From NCBI GenBank assembly GCA_021108255.1, contig JAIORG010000290.1, positions 1-46,086 of the forward strand: a stretch of DNA of 46,086 nucleotides. Reading direction: 5' to 3'. Numbering within the stretch: the first letter of the stretch is position 1; each line of letters begins with the position of its first letter. Position numbers and translations under genes: made by a program. Origin of the DNA: Anaerolineales bacterium (GTDB lineage: Bacteria > Chloroflexota > Anaerolineae > Anaerolineales > UBA11858). The notes beneath the pieces were generated by a model. That model saw only the letters and a list, made by a program, of their open reading frames with translations. It did not search any database and was not told the origin of the DNA. Positions 34,324 to 42,165 of this stretch are shown here, piece after piece.

Positions 34324-36009
34324 CTACATGAAAAACACTTTGGAACCCTGAAAACGGTTGTTAATTAAAGTTAATCCCAGGATAATCGCAAATAAAACAA
34401 ACGCCATCGCCGAGGCATAACCATACCTCAACTTATCAAAAAATTCCAGGAAAATAGCCACACTGAAAGTATCTGTTGTGCCGAGAGCAAGACCTTCCCG
34501 GAAAACCCAGAGGGTGGCAAACGCCTTAAAAGTGCCAATGACGGCGATTAGCGACAGGAAATAAGTTGTGGGCGAAAGCAAGGGGAAGGTGATAAAACGA
34601 AATACATCCCATTTGCTGGCTCCATCAATTTCTGCAGCATCGTTTAATTCGGCAGGGATATTACCCAATCCAGCAAGGTAAATCACTGTGTTATACCCGA
34701 CATAAGTCCAGATCGCGTGGATTATGACTACAACCAGAGCCAGACTGGGACCAGCTGCCCAAGCAGGCAGATCCACCCCGATCATTTCCCCAATGATGAG
34801 ATTTACCCCTTTTGATTCTTGCAACCAGGCCAATCCCTCACCGCCCAACCCTCTAATCAGCAAGTTGACCGGCGCAGTATCCCTGTTGGCAAAAATCTGG
34901 CGAAAGATAGCTGCGCTGGCAATAAATGGGGTTACATAAGGCAGAAAAAATACCATCCGGAAGAATTCAGAACCGCGAAGTTTCTGGAATAACAAGATGG
35001 CCAGGAACATCGCTATAGTTAACTGGAATGGTACTGTCCCAGCTGAAAAGAAAATTGTTACTTTTAAGCCTTCCCAAAGATCCTTATCACCTGTAGCCAT
35101 GAGGACAGGAATTTCCCCTACCAGTATCCAGCCTCCGACCAGGAAAATAAATGCTCCCAGGATACGAATCCAGAATTTCCAGGCTTGATCCGCTTTTGGA
35201 GCGCTGCTCCAGGCAAACCAACCCAACCCCAGCAAAATGATTCCCGCAGATACAACAATTACCTGGGGCCAAATCCCCGGATCTGAATTGGTCTCCAAGG
35301 CAATGAGATAAGCATTGAAAACCTGTTGATAAGTAAATAAGAACAATCCTATTCCCAAACTCAGCGCTATCCACATCAGAGTGAACTGGGTCTGAAATTG
35401 AGCTCTAAGCGGTTTCCGATAAAGAATAAGCGCTGCTAAGGAAGCTGCGACAGATCCGGCCAGGACCAGAGTAAAGAAACGCCAGGATGAATACACGGCT
35501 GGCGCATAAAATGATTCCCCAAGGAATTGGAGAAATAGCTCCCGGGTTTTTTCCACACCCCGCAGCTTTAGCGCAATGTCCAGAAATTCTGGGAGCTGAT
35601 ACCAGATGTAACGCAGGAAAGCATAGATAGTCAGCGTATACAAGCCAGCTGACAGGCATAATACCCATGGTCGCTGGCTATTTTCATTGGCTTGTTGAAT
35701 TATTTTCTTTAAAATTAAAACTGCGCCGAGTATGGCGGCCAGCGCAGAAAAGAAGGCAAGAACATAGGTGAAATTCCCTATTGCCCGAACATAATTGTCC
35801 AGACCGATAAAATCAGTCCTTAATATTCGCCATTTGTGTAAACTGACATAAAGGGCAAATCCAACCGGAAATATGCCAAACATGAAAATTAGGGTCAGTG
35901 CGGGAGCAACAAATAAATAACCTGTAAGCGATTCTTTGAAGAATCGCAGCTTTCGGGGGGTTATAACCTTGGTTATTTTTTCCTTGAGTGTTTCCGGGCG
36001 ATTGGTCAA
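34324..36009 (-). CDS. Sugar ABC transporter permease, MalF type with large membrane insertion
   Basis: The 561-residue protein begins with TTG (AGGAG upstream) and carries TM1 (YLFVAPALTLIFMFGIFPVG), then FIGLDNYVRA, which in ordinary permeases runs directly into the LxNTxxF segment. Here about 230 extra residues (77-306) intervene with roughly six hydrophobic stretches (82-100, 115-133, 176-197, 208-226, 247-266, 281-300). The canonical part then resumes at DLWEGLKVTIFFSAGTVPFQL, including the EAA loop DAAEIDGASKWDVFRFITFPLL. The insertion is not recognised. Confidence 0.88.
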   Translation of the reverse strand: MTNRPETLKEKITKVITPRKLRFFKESLTGYLFVAPALTLIFMFGIFPVGFALYVSLHKWRILRTDFIGLDNYVRAIGNFTYVLAFFSALAAILGAVLILKKIIQQANENSQRPWVLCLSAGLYTLTIYAFLRYIWYQLPEFLDIALKLRGVEKTRELFLQFLGESFYAPAVYSSWRFFTLVLAGSVAASLAALILYRKPLRAQFQTQFTLMWIALSLGIGLFLFTYQQVFNAYLIALETNSDPGIWPQVIVVSAGIILLGLGWFAWSSAPKADQAWKFWIRILGAFIFLVGGWILVGEIPVLMATGDKDLWEGLKVTIFFSAGTVPFQLTIAMFLAILLFQKLRGSEFFRMVFFLPYVTPFIASAAIFRQIFANRDTAPVNLLIRGLGGEGLAWLQESKGVNLIIGEMIGVDLPAWAAGPSLALVVVIIHAIWTYVGYNTVIYLAGLGNIPAELNDAAEIDGASKWDVFRFITFPLLSPTTYFLSLIAVIGTFKAFATLWVFREGLALGTTDTFSVAIFLEFFDKLRYGYASAMAFVLFAIILGLTLINNRFQGSKVFFM

Positions 36010-36157
36010 CGCAATCTCCTGCAGAAGATTAAGGTCTATGAAGTCTCGGTATTCCTGAGTTTATTATAATAACAGAAATGCGAGGCAAACTTAAAATATT
36101 TCCCGAATTTCAATTATAAAAATCTCGATCCTCGAGTATGTTTTTCAATTCTGCGTT

Positions 36158-36163
36158 TATAAT
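36158..36163 (+). promoter_or_regulatory. -10 box of the phosphatase gene promoter
   Basis: TATAAT lies 27 bases before the ATG at 36191, with an AGAGGAAAT ribosome-binding site between. No good -35 is evident at 17 or 18 bases upstream. The 36010-36157 region is AT-rich and otherwise featureless. Confidence 0.5.
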
Positions 36164-36190
36164 TCAGGGAAATCACACAATAGAGGAAAT

Positions 36191-37477
36191 ATGACTGAGC
36201 TCACCAAGAAAATCCAAAAACGCATCAGGGAAAATCCGATCCAGGGGCTTCCACTGGGAGACAAGTTTATCTCTCCCCAGTATAACGGCCTGTCTATCCT
36301 TAATATTCCTGCCAGCGCAGGGGAATTACTAGACGTAGGGGGTTTTTCCTCACCCCCACTCCTGCCCGATCTGCTCGATCCCATCCGGGGGAAAACCAAA
36401 AACGTGCTTGTGATCCTGTTGGACGCTCTCGCCTTTCACCGCCTGCAGAAATGGATGGCTGAAGAGAGTGATTTGATCTGGCATTCCCTGCTGAATCAGG
36501 GAATCCTGGCTCCGATAACATCAATCTCACCCAGCACAACCTGTGCTGCGATCACCTCTCTGTGGACAGATAGTTCCGCAGCCAGACACGGAATAATGGG
36601 TTATGAAATGTGGCTGAAGGAATACGGGGTATCGGCCAATATGATCGAGCATAAACCTATCACCTACCGGGGCGGTGCTGGAAACCTGACCCTGGCAGGA
36701 TTTGACCCGGAAAATTTTCTGCCGGTTGGATCAATCACCGATCACTTTTCCGCAAGCGGCGTTGAAGTTCACGCCTATCAACATTATGCAATTATCGATT
36801 CCGGTCTTTCCAGGATGTTCATGAAAGATGCTAATCGCCATCCCATTGGAACTGCATCAGATTTATGGATCAGCCTCAGGGAGCTGTTTGAAACCAGGAC
36901 TCAAACCCGGAAATATGCCTGGGTATACTGGGGCAATCTGGATTCAATTTCTCACCTCCATGGCCCCGATAGTGAAAGAGCGAAGGCGGAACTGCTGACC
37001 TTCAGCAAGGCATTTGAACAATATTTCCTGAACGAACTGGATCCAGCTTCAAGGGAGGATACCCTGGTGATCCTGACTGCAGACCACGGTCAGATAACCA
37101 CAGATAAGGAAAACCTGGATTTTAACCTCGCCCAGCACCCCAGGTTCACAGCTAGGCTGCATTTAACCCCCACCGGGGAAAACCGGCTGGCGTATCTTCA
37201 TATCCGTCCCGGAAATAAAGAAGAGGTTAAAGACTATATCCAATCTGCCTGGCCAGATCAATTTACTCTCTTCGATCCCGAAGCAGCGGTAAAAGCCGGC
37301 TTGTTCGGACCTGGTGAGCCTCATCCCGGGATTTATGACCGGTTGGGCGATTTAATTGCTGCAGCAGAGGGTGATGCCTATTGGTGGTGGGCTTCCAAGG
37401 AAAATCCGCTCATCGGCAGACACGGCGGTTTATCTGAAGAAGAAATGCTGGTTCCCTTCCTGGCAGCGCGGTTATAG
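36191..37477 (+). CDS. Alkaline phosphatase superfamily protein (type I phosphodiesterase/nucleotide pyrophosphatase-like)
   Basis: A cytoplasmic 428-residue metal-dependent hydrolase. Metal and nucleophile motifs in order: VLVILLDAL (Asp78), SPSTTCAAITSLWT with the candidate Thr nucleophile at 116-117, WGNLDSISHLHGP (Asp and His), ILTADHGQ and GRHGGLSEEEMLVPFL. All six metal-ligand positions appear filled. There is no signal peptide. The likely substrates are phosphodiesters or phosphate monoesters; specificity cannot be read. It is monocistronic, divergent from the ABC operon. Confidence 0.9.
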   Translation: MTELTKKIQKRIRENPIQGLPLGDKFISPQYNGLSILNIPASAGELLDVGGFSSPPLLPDLLDPIRGKTKNVLVILLDALAFHRLQKWMAEESDLIWHSLLNQGILAPITSISPSTTCAAITSLWTDSSAARHGIMGYEMWLKEYGVSANMIEHKPITYRGGAGNLTLAGFDPENFLPVGSITDHFSASGVEVHAYQHYAIIDSGLSRMFMKDANRHPIGTASDLWISLRELFETRTQTRKYAWVYWGNLDSISHLHGPDSERAKAELLTFSKAFEQYFLNELDPASREDTLVILTADHGQITTDKENLDFNLAQHPRFTARLHLTPTGENRLAYLHIRPGNKEEVKDYIQSAWPDQFTLFDPEAAVKAGLFGPGEPHPGIYDRLGDLIAAAEGDAYWWWASKENPLIGRHGGLSEEEMLVPFLAARL

Positions 37478-38044
37478 GGTAAATAATTAAACCGGGTCAT
37501 CAAATTAATATAAACTGGCCCCTAACAAAATGTAGGGGAAATTCCAAAATTAGATTTCGGATAATCCGTATCTCCTTATACTCAAGACGTTGTCATTCCC
37601 AGATGGTGAAGTTATTTTATATAAAAACCTCTCTTTCAACAAAAAGAACTGTTCCAATTTGCTAGCGGGCGGTAATGGACTACAGGGGAAAGAGAAATCC
37701 AATCCCCTCTCTTGCCCTTCTTCTTCGTTCAGCGGTCCTATCCATGTTTCTGCAAAGGCCAGAAAGGCTGTACTTGAAAACTGTCCCTCAGCGTTCTGGG
37801 CTATATTTACTTCTCCTTCCATCAATTTGCTATTTATCTGAATTTTACCGGTCCGGTAAGGGCAGATGACCGTTGTTAAATCATAGACCGTTTGATTTCA
37901 GTCATTGTATTTTGCCTTAGAGAAAATCCTTTGAGTTATTATTGCCTGATGGATCAACCAGCCTGCCGCCGGGCCTAAGTTTCCGGTCTTCGGTCCCCTG
38001 TCCTCCACCAGCAGTCATGTGTAGTGTTCTGTCAAGCAAAAAAC
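37478..38044. other. Gene-poor intergenic region
   Basis: This 567-base stretch has only overlapping short frames on both strands (37550-37825 minus, 37590-37841 plus) with no ribosome-binding sites and no recognised family. It holds a 15-base palindrome (TTACCGG, T, CCGGTAA at 37845-37859) and, at its end, the first copy of a diverged direct repeat at 37950-37973. Confidence 0.5.
37950..37973 (+). repeat. Diverged direct repeat, copy 1
   Basis: A 24-base unit reading TGGATCAACCAGCCTGCCGC then CGGG recurs at 38333-38356 with one change (C to G). Similar C- and T-rich text follows each copy (GTCCCCTGTCCTCC and GTCACCCATCCCCC). The two copies bracket the small gene at 38045-38296. Confidence 0.7.
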
Positions 38045-38296
38045 CTATTTTTCAGTTAACACTTGCTGCTCTAGTTTATTATAGCCACTTATGTTTTTCA
38101 GTTTGTTTTCAGTGATTATGGAACAAGATATTTCTCTGCCTGGATTCTTAACATCGTATACATGAAAATGATCATTCGACTCAGGATTTTTCAATAACAA
38201 TTCGAGTTCTTCTTTTAATTGACTTGCTTCATCTTCAGTGAGATATAAGCTAACAGCTTTAATTGAACGTTGTTTGTTAAAATCAATTATTCTCAT
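38045..38296 (-). CDS. Small hypothetical protein, 83 residues
   Basis: A hydrophilic protein starting MRIIDFNKQRSIKAVSLYLT, then EDEASQLKEELELLLKNPES, with a strand-like tail (REISCSIITENK). It has the shape of small ferredoxin-like or beta-alpha-beta proteins but no family is recognised. GGAG precedes the ATG by eight bases, so it is probably translated. The flanking repeat copies and the neighbouring higBA pair mark this as an accessory stretch. Confidence 0.6.
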   Translation of the reverse strand: MRIIDFNKQRSIKAVSLYLTEDEASQLKEELELLLKNPESNDHFHVYDVKNPGREISCSIITENKLKNISGYNKLEQQVLTEK

Positions 38297-38332
38297 TAGA
38301 TTTACTCCATAAATACTCTTTCTCTAGAATAA

Positions 38333-38356
38333 TGGATGAACCAGCCTGCCGCCGGG
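38333..38356 (+). repeat. Diverged direct repeat, copy 2
   Basis: Partner of the copy at 37950-37973 (23 of 24 bases identical), with related text downstream. It lies about 35 bases upstream of the start of the 83-residue gene. Confidence 0.7.
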
Positions 38357-38453
38357 TTTGTCATCTTCTGTCATCGGACCTCGGTCACCCATCCCCCGTC
38401 CTTCCCAAGTGGACAGGCAAAGCGGGGGCTAGCGAGTGTACAAATCTTTATGA

Positions 38454-38831
38454 TTAATCCATTAGCAACTTAATAACACCCCTTGAACCCCCAATCAACA
38501 TACCTAAACCTAGACCGAATAAAAAAATATTGCCAAAATATGGTATCGGTACTATACCAACAAAAACAATCAATCCAGTTAGTGTTTCATAAAGAATAAA
38601 CCCGGATAATATGCACCCTCCAAGAGCAATCATGCTGCCAAGAATGATCATAAATGGTTTTTGACGTGAATATATTTCGAGAGAATTGTTTTCTTCAATT
38701 TCATCAACAAGACGTTTAGCCTCAACCCATCTTAAGTCAGAAGATTCACAGAGAGCAGTAATAATTGAGTTCTTAGATCGCCGCCTAACAAGATTACCTA
38801 CAATTTGGGATTTGATAGCCTCATCGATCAT
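38454..38831 (-). CDS. Hypothetical membrane protein, 125 residues
   Basis: The ATG at 38829-38831 with GAGG six bases upstream is preferred over a TTG four codons earlier. The N-terminal half is soluble and charged (IVGNLVRRRSKNSIITALCE then SSDLRWVEAKRLVDEIEEN), and two hydrophobic helices follow (about residues 61-85 and 93-120, the latter glycine-rich). No family is recognised. It stands alone between two accessory genes. Confidence 0.65.
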   Translation of the reverse strand: MIDEAIKSQIVGNLVRRRSKNSIITALCESSDLRWVEAKRLVDEIEENNSLEIYSRQKPFMIILGSMIALGGCILSGFILYETLTGLIVFVGIVPIPYFGNIFLFGLGLGMLIGGSRGVIKLLMD

Positions 38832-38949
38832 CGTATACCTCAAATCATGGTTCTTTACAATTATCTAAAGTCTAGATACGTTCACTGACGGATGAGCTTC
38901 TCGGCGTGTAACCCAGCATCCACTGGAGCGTAGGTTTAGAAACTTGTAA

Positions 38950-39267
38950 CTACACTACAGCACGATCCAACTTTAGGGTTCGGATATTCTTAATTTCATC
39001 ATTATCAACTTTCTGAGCTTGATAGAGATCAAAACGAAGTTGTAGATTCATCCAGAAACCTGGAGTATTACCAAAATACTTCGCCAGTCGTAAAGCAGTG
39101 TTCGGTGTAATACCACGCTTTTCGTTAATGATCTCGTTCACCCGCTGATATGGAACAAGAATAGCATCAGCAAGCTCACGTTGAGTTATGCTTAGAGGTT
39201 CCAGGAATTCTTCCCGAAGCATTAAACCGGGATGAGTAGGGAAACGATCACTAGGAATGCGAACCAT
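38950..39267 (-). CDS. higA: HigA-type antitoxin
   Basis: A 105-residue protein with the HigA opening FPTHPGLMLREEFLEPLSIT, a Cro/C1-type helix-turn-helix (TQRELADAILVPYQRVNEIINEKRGI, about 28-53) and NTALRLAKYFGNTPGFWMNLQLRFDL. It neutralises the upstream HigB toxin and usually represses the operon. It follows higB by 20 bases; toxin-first order is usual for higBA. Confidence 0.96.
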   Translation of the reverse strand: MVRIPSDRFPTHPGLMLREEFLEPLSITQRELADAILVPYQRVNEIINEKRGITPNTALRLAKYFGNTPGFWMNLQLRFDLYQAQKVDNDEIKNIRTLKLDRAVV

Positions 39268-39287
39268 TGGAAAACCTCCAAAAACAT

Positions 39288-39581
39288 TTAATGATAATCA
39301 GTTACTTCCACATTTAAAGGACCGGATTGTGTCCAACTAAAACAAATTCTGTATTGATTATTAATCCTAATACTGTGCTGTCCTTTTCTATCTCCTGCTA
39401 AAGCTTCAAGGTGATTGCCAGGTGGTGTAGCAAGATCCACCAATTCTACAACGGAGTCCAATAGATCAAGCTTTCGATAAGCCACACTCCAAATCTGGTT
39501 GGGGCATTTTTTCCTAGCAGAAGATGTGTTCTTGCCATGAAAAATATCTTCAGTGCCTCGATCAGCAAAACTGAGGATCAT
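39288..39581 (-). CDS. higB: HigB-type toxin (RelE/ParE superfamily)
   Basis: HigB toxins cut mRNA on the ribosome. The 97 residues match the family: SFADRGTEDIFHGKNTSSARKK, WSVAYRKLDLLD and HLEALAGDRKGQHSIRINNQYRICFSW, ending in VEVTDYH with the late catalytic-region Asp, Tyr and His. The frame is intact. The promoter places the transcription start at the ATG, so the mRNA is probably leaderless. Confidence 0.95.
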   Translation of the reverse strand: MILSFADRGTEDIFHGKNTSSARKKCPNQIWSVAYRKLDLLDSVVELVDLATPPGNHLEALAGDRKGQHSIRINNQYRICFSWTQSGPLNVEVTDYH

Positions 39582-39587
39582 GATAGC

Positions 39588-39616
39588 ATGATAGCACGGA
39601 TACCATGCTACGTCAA
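39588..39616 (-). promoter_or_regulatory. higBA promoter with HigA operator candidate
   Basis: On the minus strand TTGACG (39611-39616) and TATCAT (39588-39593) have a 17-base spacer. The spacer contains an imperfect palindrome, TAGCA-N9-TGCTA (39592-39610, 14 of 19 symmetric), and GCTATCAT is directly repeated across the -10 region. This is a natural site for autorepression by HigA. Confidence 0.8.
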
Positions 39617-39717
39617 TAAAAAATGAGCGCCTACCTTAGTTTTCTAGCAGAATTGCAGCTCCAACCAGATTAAAATGATATCAAATACGATCTCTCCAAT
39701 TATGGATAAATACCCAT

Positions 39718-39745
39718 AAAGGTGAGGAAATGTATCCCCACCTTT
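39718..39745 (-). terminator. Terminator of the permease-thioredoxin operon
   Basis: A 10-bp stem (39718-39727 with 39736-39745, one G-U pair on the minus-strand RNA) and eight-base loop lie about 40 bases after the last thioredoxin-fold gene. The T-run after it is short, so strength is uncertain. Confidence 0.55.
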
Positions 39746-39786
39746 AGAAATAAGTCGGCGATTTTACAAGGTCCAGGCGATGATGG

Positions 39787-40053
39787 TTACTCCAGCCCTG
39801 CTTCGCGGAGCGCGCCTACCAGGCTGTCTTTACTCGGCGCCAAACCCACGAATTTGACCAACTCGCCAATGACCATTGCTGGTGCGCTGCCAATGGCGTA
39901 CTCATCCCACTCAACATCACCAGGACCGGTGTGGTAAACGATCTCGACCTGGCCGCCAAATTCGGCCTCTATTTCCTTTAACAACCTCTTGACCGCCACC
40001 CCGCCAGAACAAGGAGGTATTGACACAAATGCTTCGATCCTTATTTTAGACAT
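39787..40053 (-). CDS. Thioredoxin-fold protein with single active-site Cys (CSGG)
   Basis: Third of three tandem small thioredoxin-fold proteins, 88 residues. The strand-loop IRIEAFVSIPPCSGGVAV places one Cys (15) where its neighbours have CxxC; the second Cys is Gly. The fold is otherwise kept, with a cis-Pro segment GSAPAMVIGE. With a single thiol it cannot run a dithiol cycle alone and may bind a metal or form mixed disulfides. It overlaps the middle gene by 13 bases and ends the operon. Confidence 0.8.
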   Translation of the reverse strand: MSKIRIEAFVSIPPCSGGVAVKRLLKEIEAEFGGQVEIVYHTGPGDVEWDEYAIGSAPAMVIGELVKFVGLAPSKDSLVGALREAGLE

Positions 40054-40313
40054 AGCCCACCCTCTCTCAATGCATTGTTGAGCGTCGCCTCACTGGGGCA
40101 CATCCCCTCGATGCGGATGACCTTGTTGACTACTGCTGCCGGGACGCAAAAGAGCTTATATTCCTCAAACTTTTCCAGCCCCTCTTCTCCTTCATAAATG
40201 ACAAGTTCTAACTCACCTTCATACCTGGCCGCGACCCGCTGCGCCAGTTCAATGATAGCGATACATCCCGGGCAAGGCGGCGCTCCGCTAAATACCTCCA
40301 ATTTGACTATCAT
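40041..40313 (-). CDS. Thioredoxin-fold protein with CPGC motif
   Basis: Second of the tandem trio, 90 residues: VKLEVFSGAPPCPGCIAIIE (Cys14, Cys17), then a cis-Pro segment FCVPAAVVNKVIRIEGMCPS with two additional Cys near the active-site face. The three proteins share length and pattern (PPC at the active site, NALREGG or SIIENQM ends), which points to local duplication. It overlaps its upstream neighbour by four bases (ATGA). Confidence 0.85.
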   Translation of the reverse strand: MIVKLEVFSGAPPCPGCIAIIELAQRVAARYEGELELVIYEGEEGLEKFEEYKLFCVPAAVVNKVIRIEGMCPSEATLNNALREGGLCLK

Positions 40314-40570
40314 GAGCCTCCCATTTGATTCTCGATAATTGAGATGAGCTTCTCAGTGGGTACAACCTTACCTGCGCCGACTACTTTCTCGCCGACGACC
40401 ACTAATGGCGTGGTCATCAAGCCAAATTTCTCGGCTTCAGCTCCCAGGGCATCGAGCTTGATCACTTCGACCTGGCCAGGAAACCGCTCCGCGGCTTTTT
40501 GCGCCTGGGCCTCGGCGCGTTTGCAGTTTGCACACGGTGGCTTGGTACCAAATACCTTAATTTGGAGCAT
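40310..40570 (-). CDS. Glutaredoxin/thioredoxin-like protein with CANC motif (MTH895 type)
   Basis: First of the trio, 86 residues from the ATG at 40568-40570, which has GGAGG six bases upstream (a TTG two codons earlier abuts the site and is unlikely). It reads QIKVFGTKPPCANCKRAEAQ (Cys13, Cys16) with LMTTPLVVVGEKVVGAGKV. This matches the small redox proteins often encoded beside UPF0718/ArsP permeases. The permease ends 127 bases upstream. Confidence 0.88.
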   Translation of the reverse strand: MLQIKVFGTKPPCANCKRAEAQAQKAAERFPGQVEVIKLDALGAEAEKFGLMTTPLVVVGEKVVGAGKVVPTEKLISIIENQMGGS

Positions 40571-40697
40571 TTTCAACCTCCTATCTATTTAAAGCTGCTT
40601 GAATCCACTTTACGATCTATTCTTTGTTTCTGTTCCAATTCGCAGCAGGTGTTTTATTCTTCCACACGAGATCCTAAGGAGCTTAATATTTATCAAA

Positions 40698-42056
40698 TCA
40701 ACCCACAAACCAGCCGAAGATTAACCCCGACAAGGTGCTGAAAATCGCCACCAGAACAACATAGACCGCGGTCTTATTTCTACCGATGACTGATTTGGTG
40801 ATGAGAATAGATTGCAAACTCAACTCTGGGTCGGCTAAGAGATAAGCCAGCAGCGGCCCGCGGTGCATCCCCAGCGACAGGAAGGTCTGCGCAATGGGTA
40901 CCTCGACCAGCGTTGGGAAATACATAAAAACGCCGAACAGCACTCCGACCAGGTTGGCCATCACCGTGTTGCGCCCGGCGATCGACTCAATCCAGTTGGC
41001 CGGTATGGCAGATCGCGCCATCCCTGCCAGGAACACGCCTATAACCAGCAGCGGGATAATCTGCTTGGTGAAGCGCCACATTTCCCACAGCCATTCCTGG
41101 ATTTCGTACACTTCAAATCTTTTAGCGGCCATCCACCACACTGCTGAGATGAGCACAATCTCAGCGAGCAGCTTGCCGGTGATAATCACTCTCAATCCGC
41201 TTGGGACCGCAGTTATGTTAAACGAAGCCACGATCAACGTTGCCGTCACTATCCCCAGCGCCACATAGGTCCAGGTGTTGAAACCTTCATCAACATTGTT
41301 CAGTCCCGGCCAGGAGGTGATAGCAATGAGGATCAGTAAACCAATCAGGAACGCTCCCTGGACGCTTACTCCCTCGACACCCAGGGAGGCATTCGGCGGA
41401 ACAACACTGTCCAGCCATCCCTGAAAAAAACTGGCCCACGATCCGGGGATAGTGAATGCGGCGTAGCTGTTCGTCAGCAACCCTATCTGAAACGTGCCGG
41501 CAATCAGTATTCCCAGTAGCAAGGTGAAGAAAATCCAGGTGCGGGCTGTCACTTTCACTCCTTGGGTTAAGGCCAGCCCACTGTTGGTTGCCTTGTTGTG
41601 CATCTCGTCGTCAGCATGAAAGAACCAGGTCATCAACAAACCGATGCTGACACCGAAGATAATAGCGAGAACGATACGCGCCAGAGCGATATCCATTCCA
41701 ATCTGCACGCCGGTGAGCGAAATAGCTAAAATGTTGACTGCGGGCCCGACGAACAGGAACGTGATGGCTGGCCCCAGCCCTGCTCCTTTCTTGTAGATGC
41801 TGGCAAAGAGCGGCATGATAGTACACGAGCAAACCGCCAGCACAAATCCACCTGCCGCCGAGGCCGAATAGGAAATCCATTTAGGCGCATCGCGTCCTAA
41901 ATATTTGGTGATAGCTTCCTTGGGAATCAAAGCCGAAAGCGCCCCGGCGATGAAGAAGGCTGGCAACAGGCACAGCAGAACATGCGCGGCCAGATAGGCA
42001 GCCAGGCTGCCCAGACCGGATTGCAGCAATATTGTTAGATATTCGAAGATGTTCAA
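40698..42056 (-). CDS. UPF0718/ArsP-type permease (SO_0444-like efflux protein)
   Basis: A 452-residue membrane protein with about ten helices. Family motifs are LLPAFFIAGALSALIPKEAI, AVCSCTIMPLFASIYKKGAGLGPA with the conserved CSC motif, FLFVGPAVNILAI and later LVGVLFGVFMYFPTLVEVPI. Relatives export trivalent organoarsenicals (ArsP) or are linked to copper/zinc efflux; the substrate here is unproven. The start is TTG with GGTGGAGG eight bases upstream. It has its own palindromic operator in front, so it is controlled with, not read through from, the repressor gene. Confidence 0.88.
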   Translation of the reverse strand: MNIFEYLTILLQSGLGSLAAYLAAHVLLCLLPAFFIAGALSALIPKEAITKYLGRDAPKWISYSASAAGGFVLAVCSCTIMPLFASIYKKGAGLGPAITFLFVGPAVNILAISLTGVQIGMDIALARIVLAIIFGVSIGLLMTWFFHADDEMHNKATNSGLALTQGVKVTARTWIFFTLLLGILIAGTFQIGLLTNSYAAFTIPGSWASFFQGWLDSVVPPNASLGVEGVSVQGAFLIGLLILIAITSWPGLNNVDEGFNTWTYVALGIVTATLIVASFNITAVPSGLRVIITGKLLAEIVLISAVWWMAAKRFEVYEIQEWLWEMWRFTKQIIPLLVIGVFLAGMARSAIPANWIESIAGRNTVMANLVGVLFGVFMYFPTLVEVPIAQTFLSLGMHRGPLLAYLLADPELSLQSILITKSVIGRNKTAVYVVLVAIFSTLSGLIFGWFVG

Positions 42057-42076
42057 CTTAGACCTCCACCTTTTTT

Positions 42077-42096
42077 ATATGCAGAATATTGCATAT
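42077..42096. promoter_or_regulatory. Palindromic operator upstream of the permease
   Basis: ATATGCA (42077-42083) and TGCATAT (42090-42096) form a perfect inverted repeat with a six-base centre, 21 bases before the permease start. The same half-sites and spacing recur at 42542-42561 ahead of the repressor gene. The size and symmetry fit ArsR/SmtB-type operators. Confidence 0.85.
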
Positions 42097-42165
42097 TCGT
42101 GTGCCAAAAATAAAGCCGAAGCAATAAATACCACGGCTGGTTCTTAGAAAACACTAGACCGATAG

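Noticed and set aside
37550-37841. Opposing frames of 91 and 83 codons
   Set aside because: They overlap on opposite strands, have no Shine-Dalgarno sequence and show no recognisable domain.
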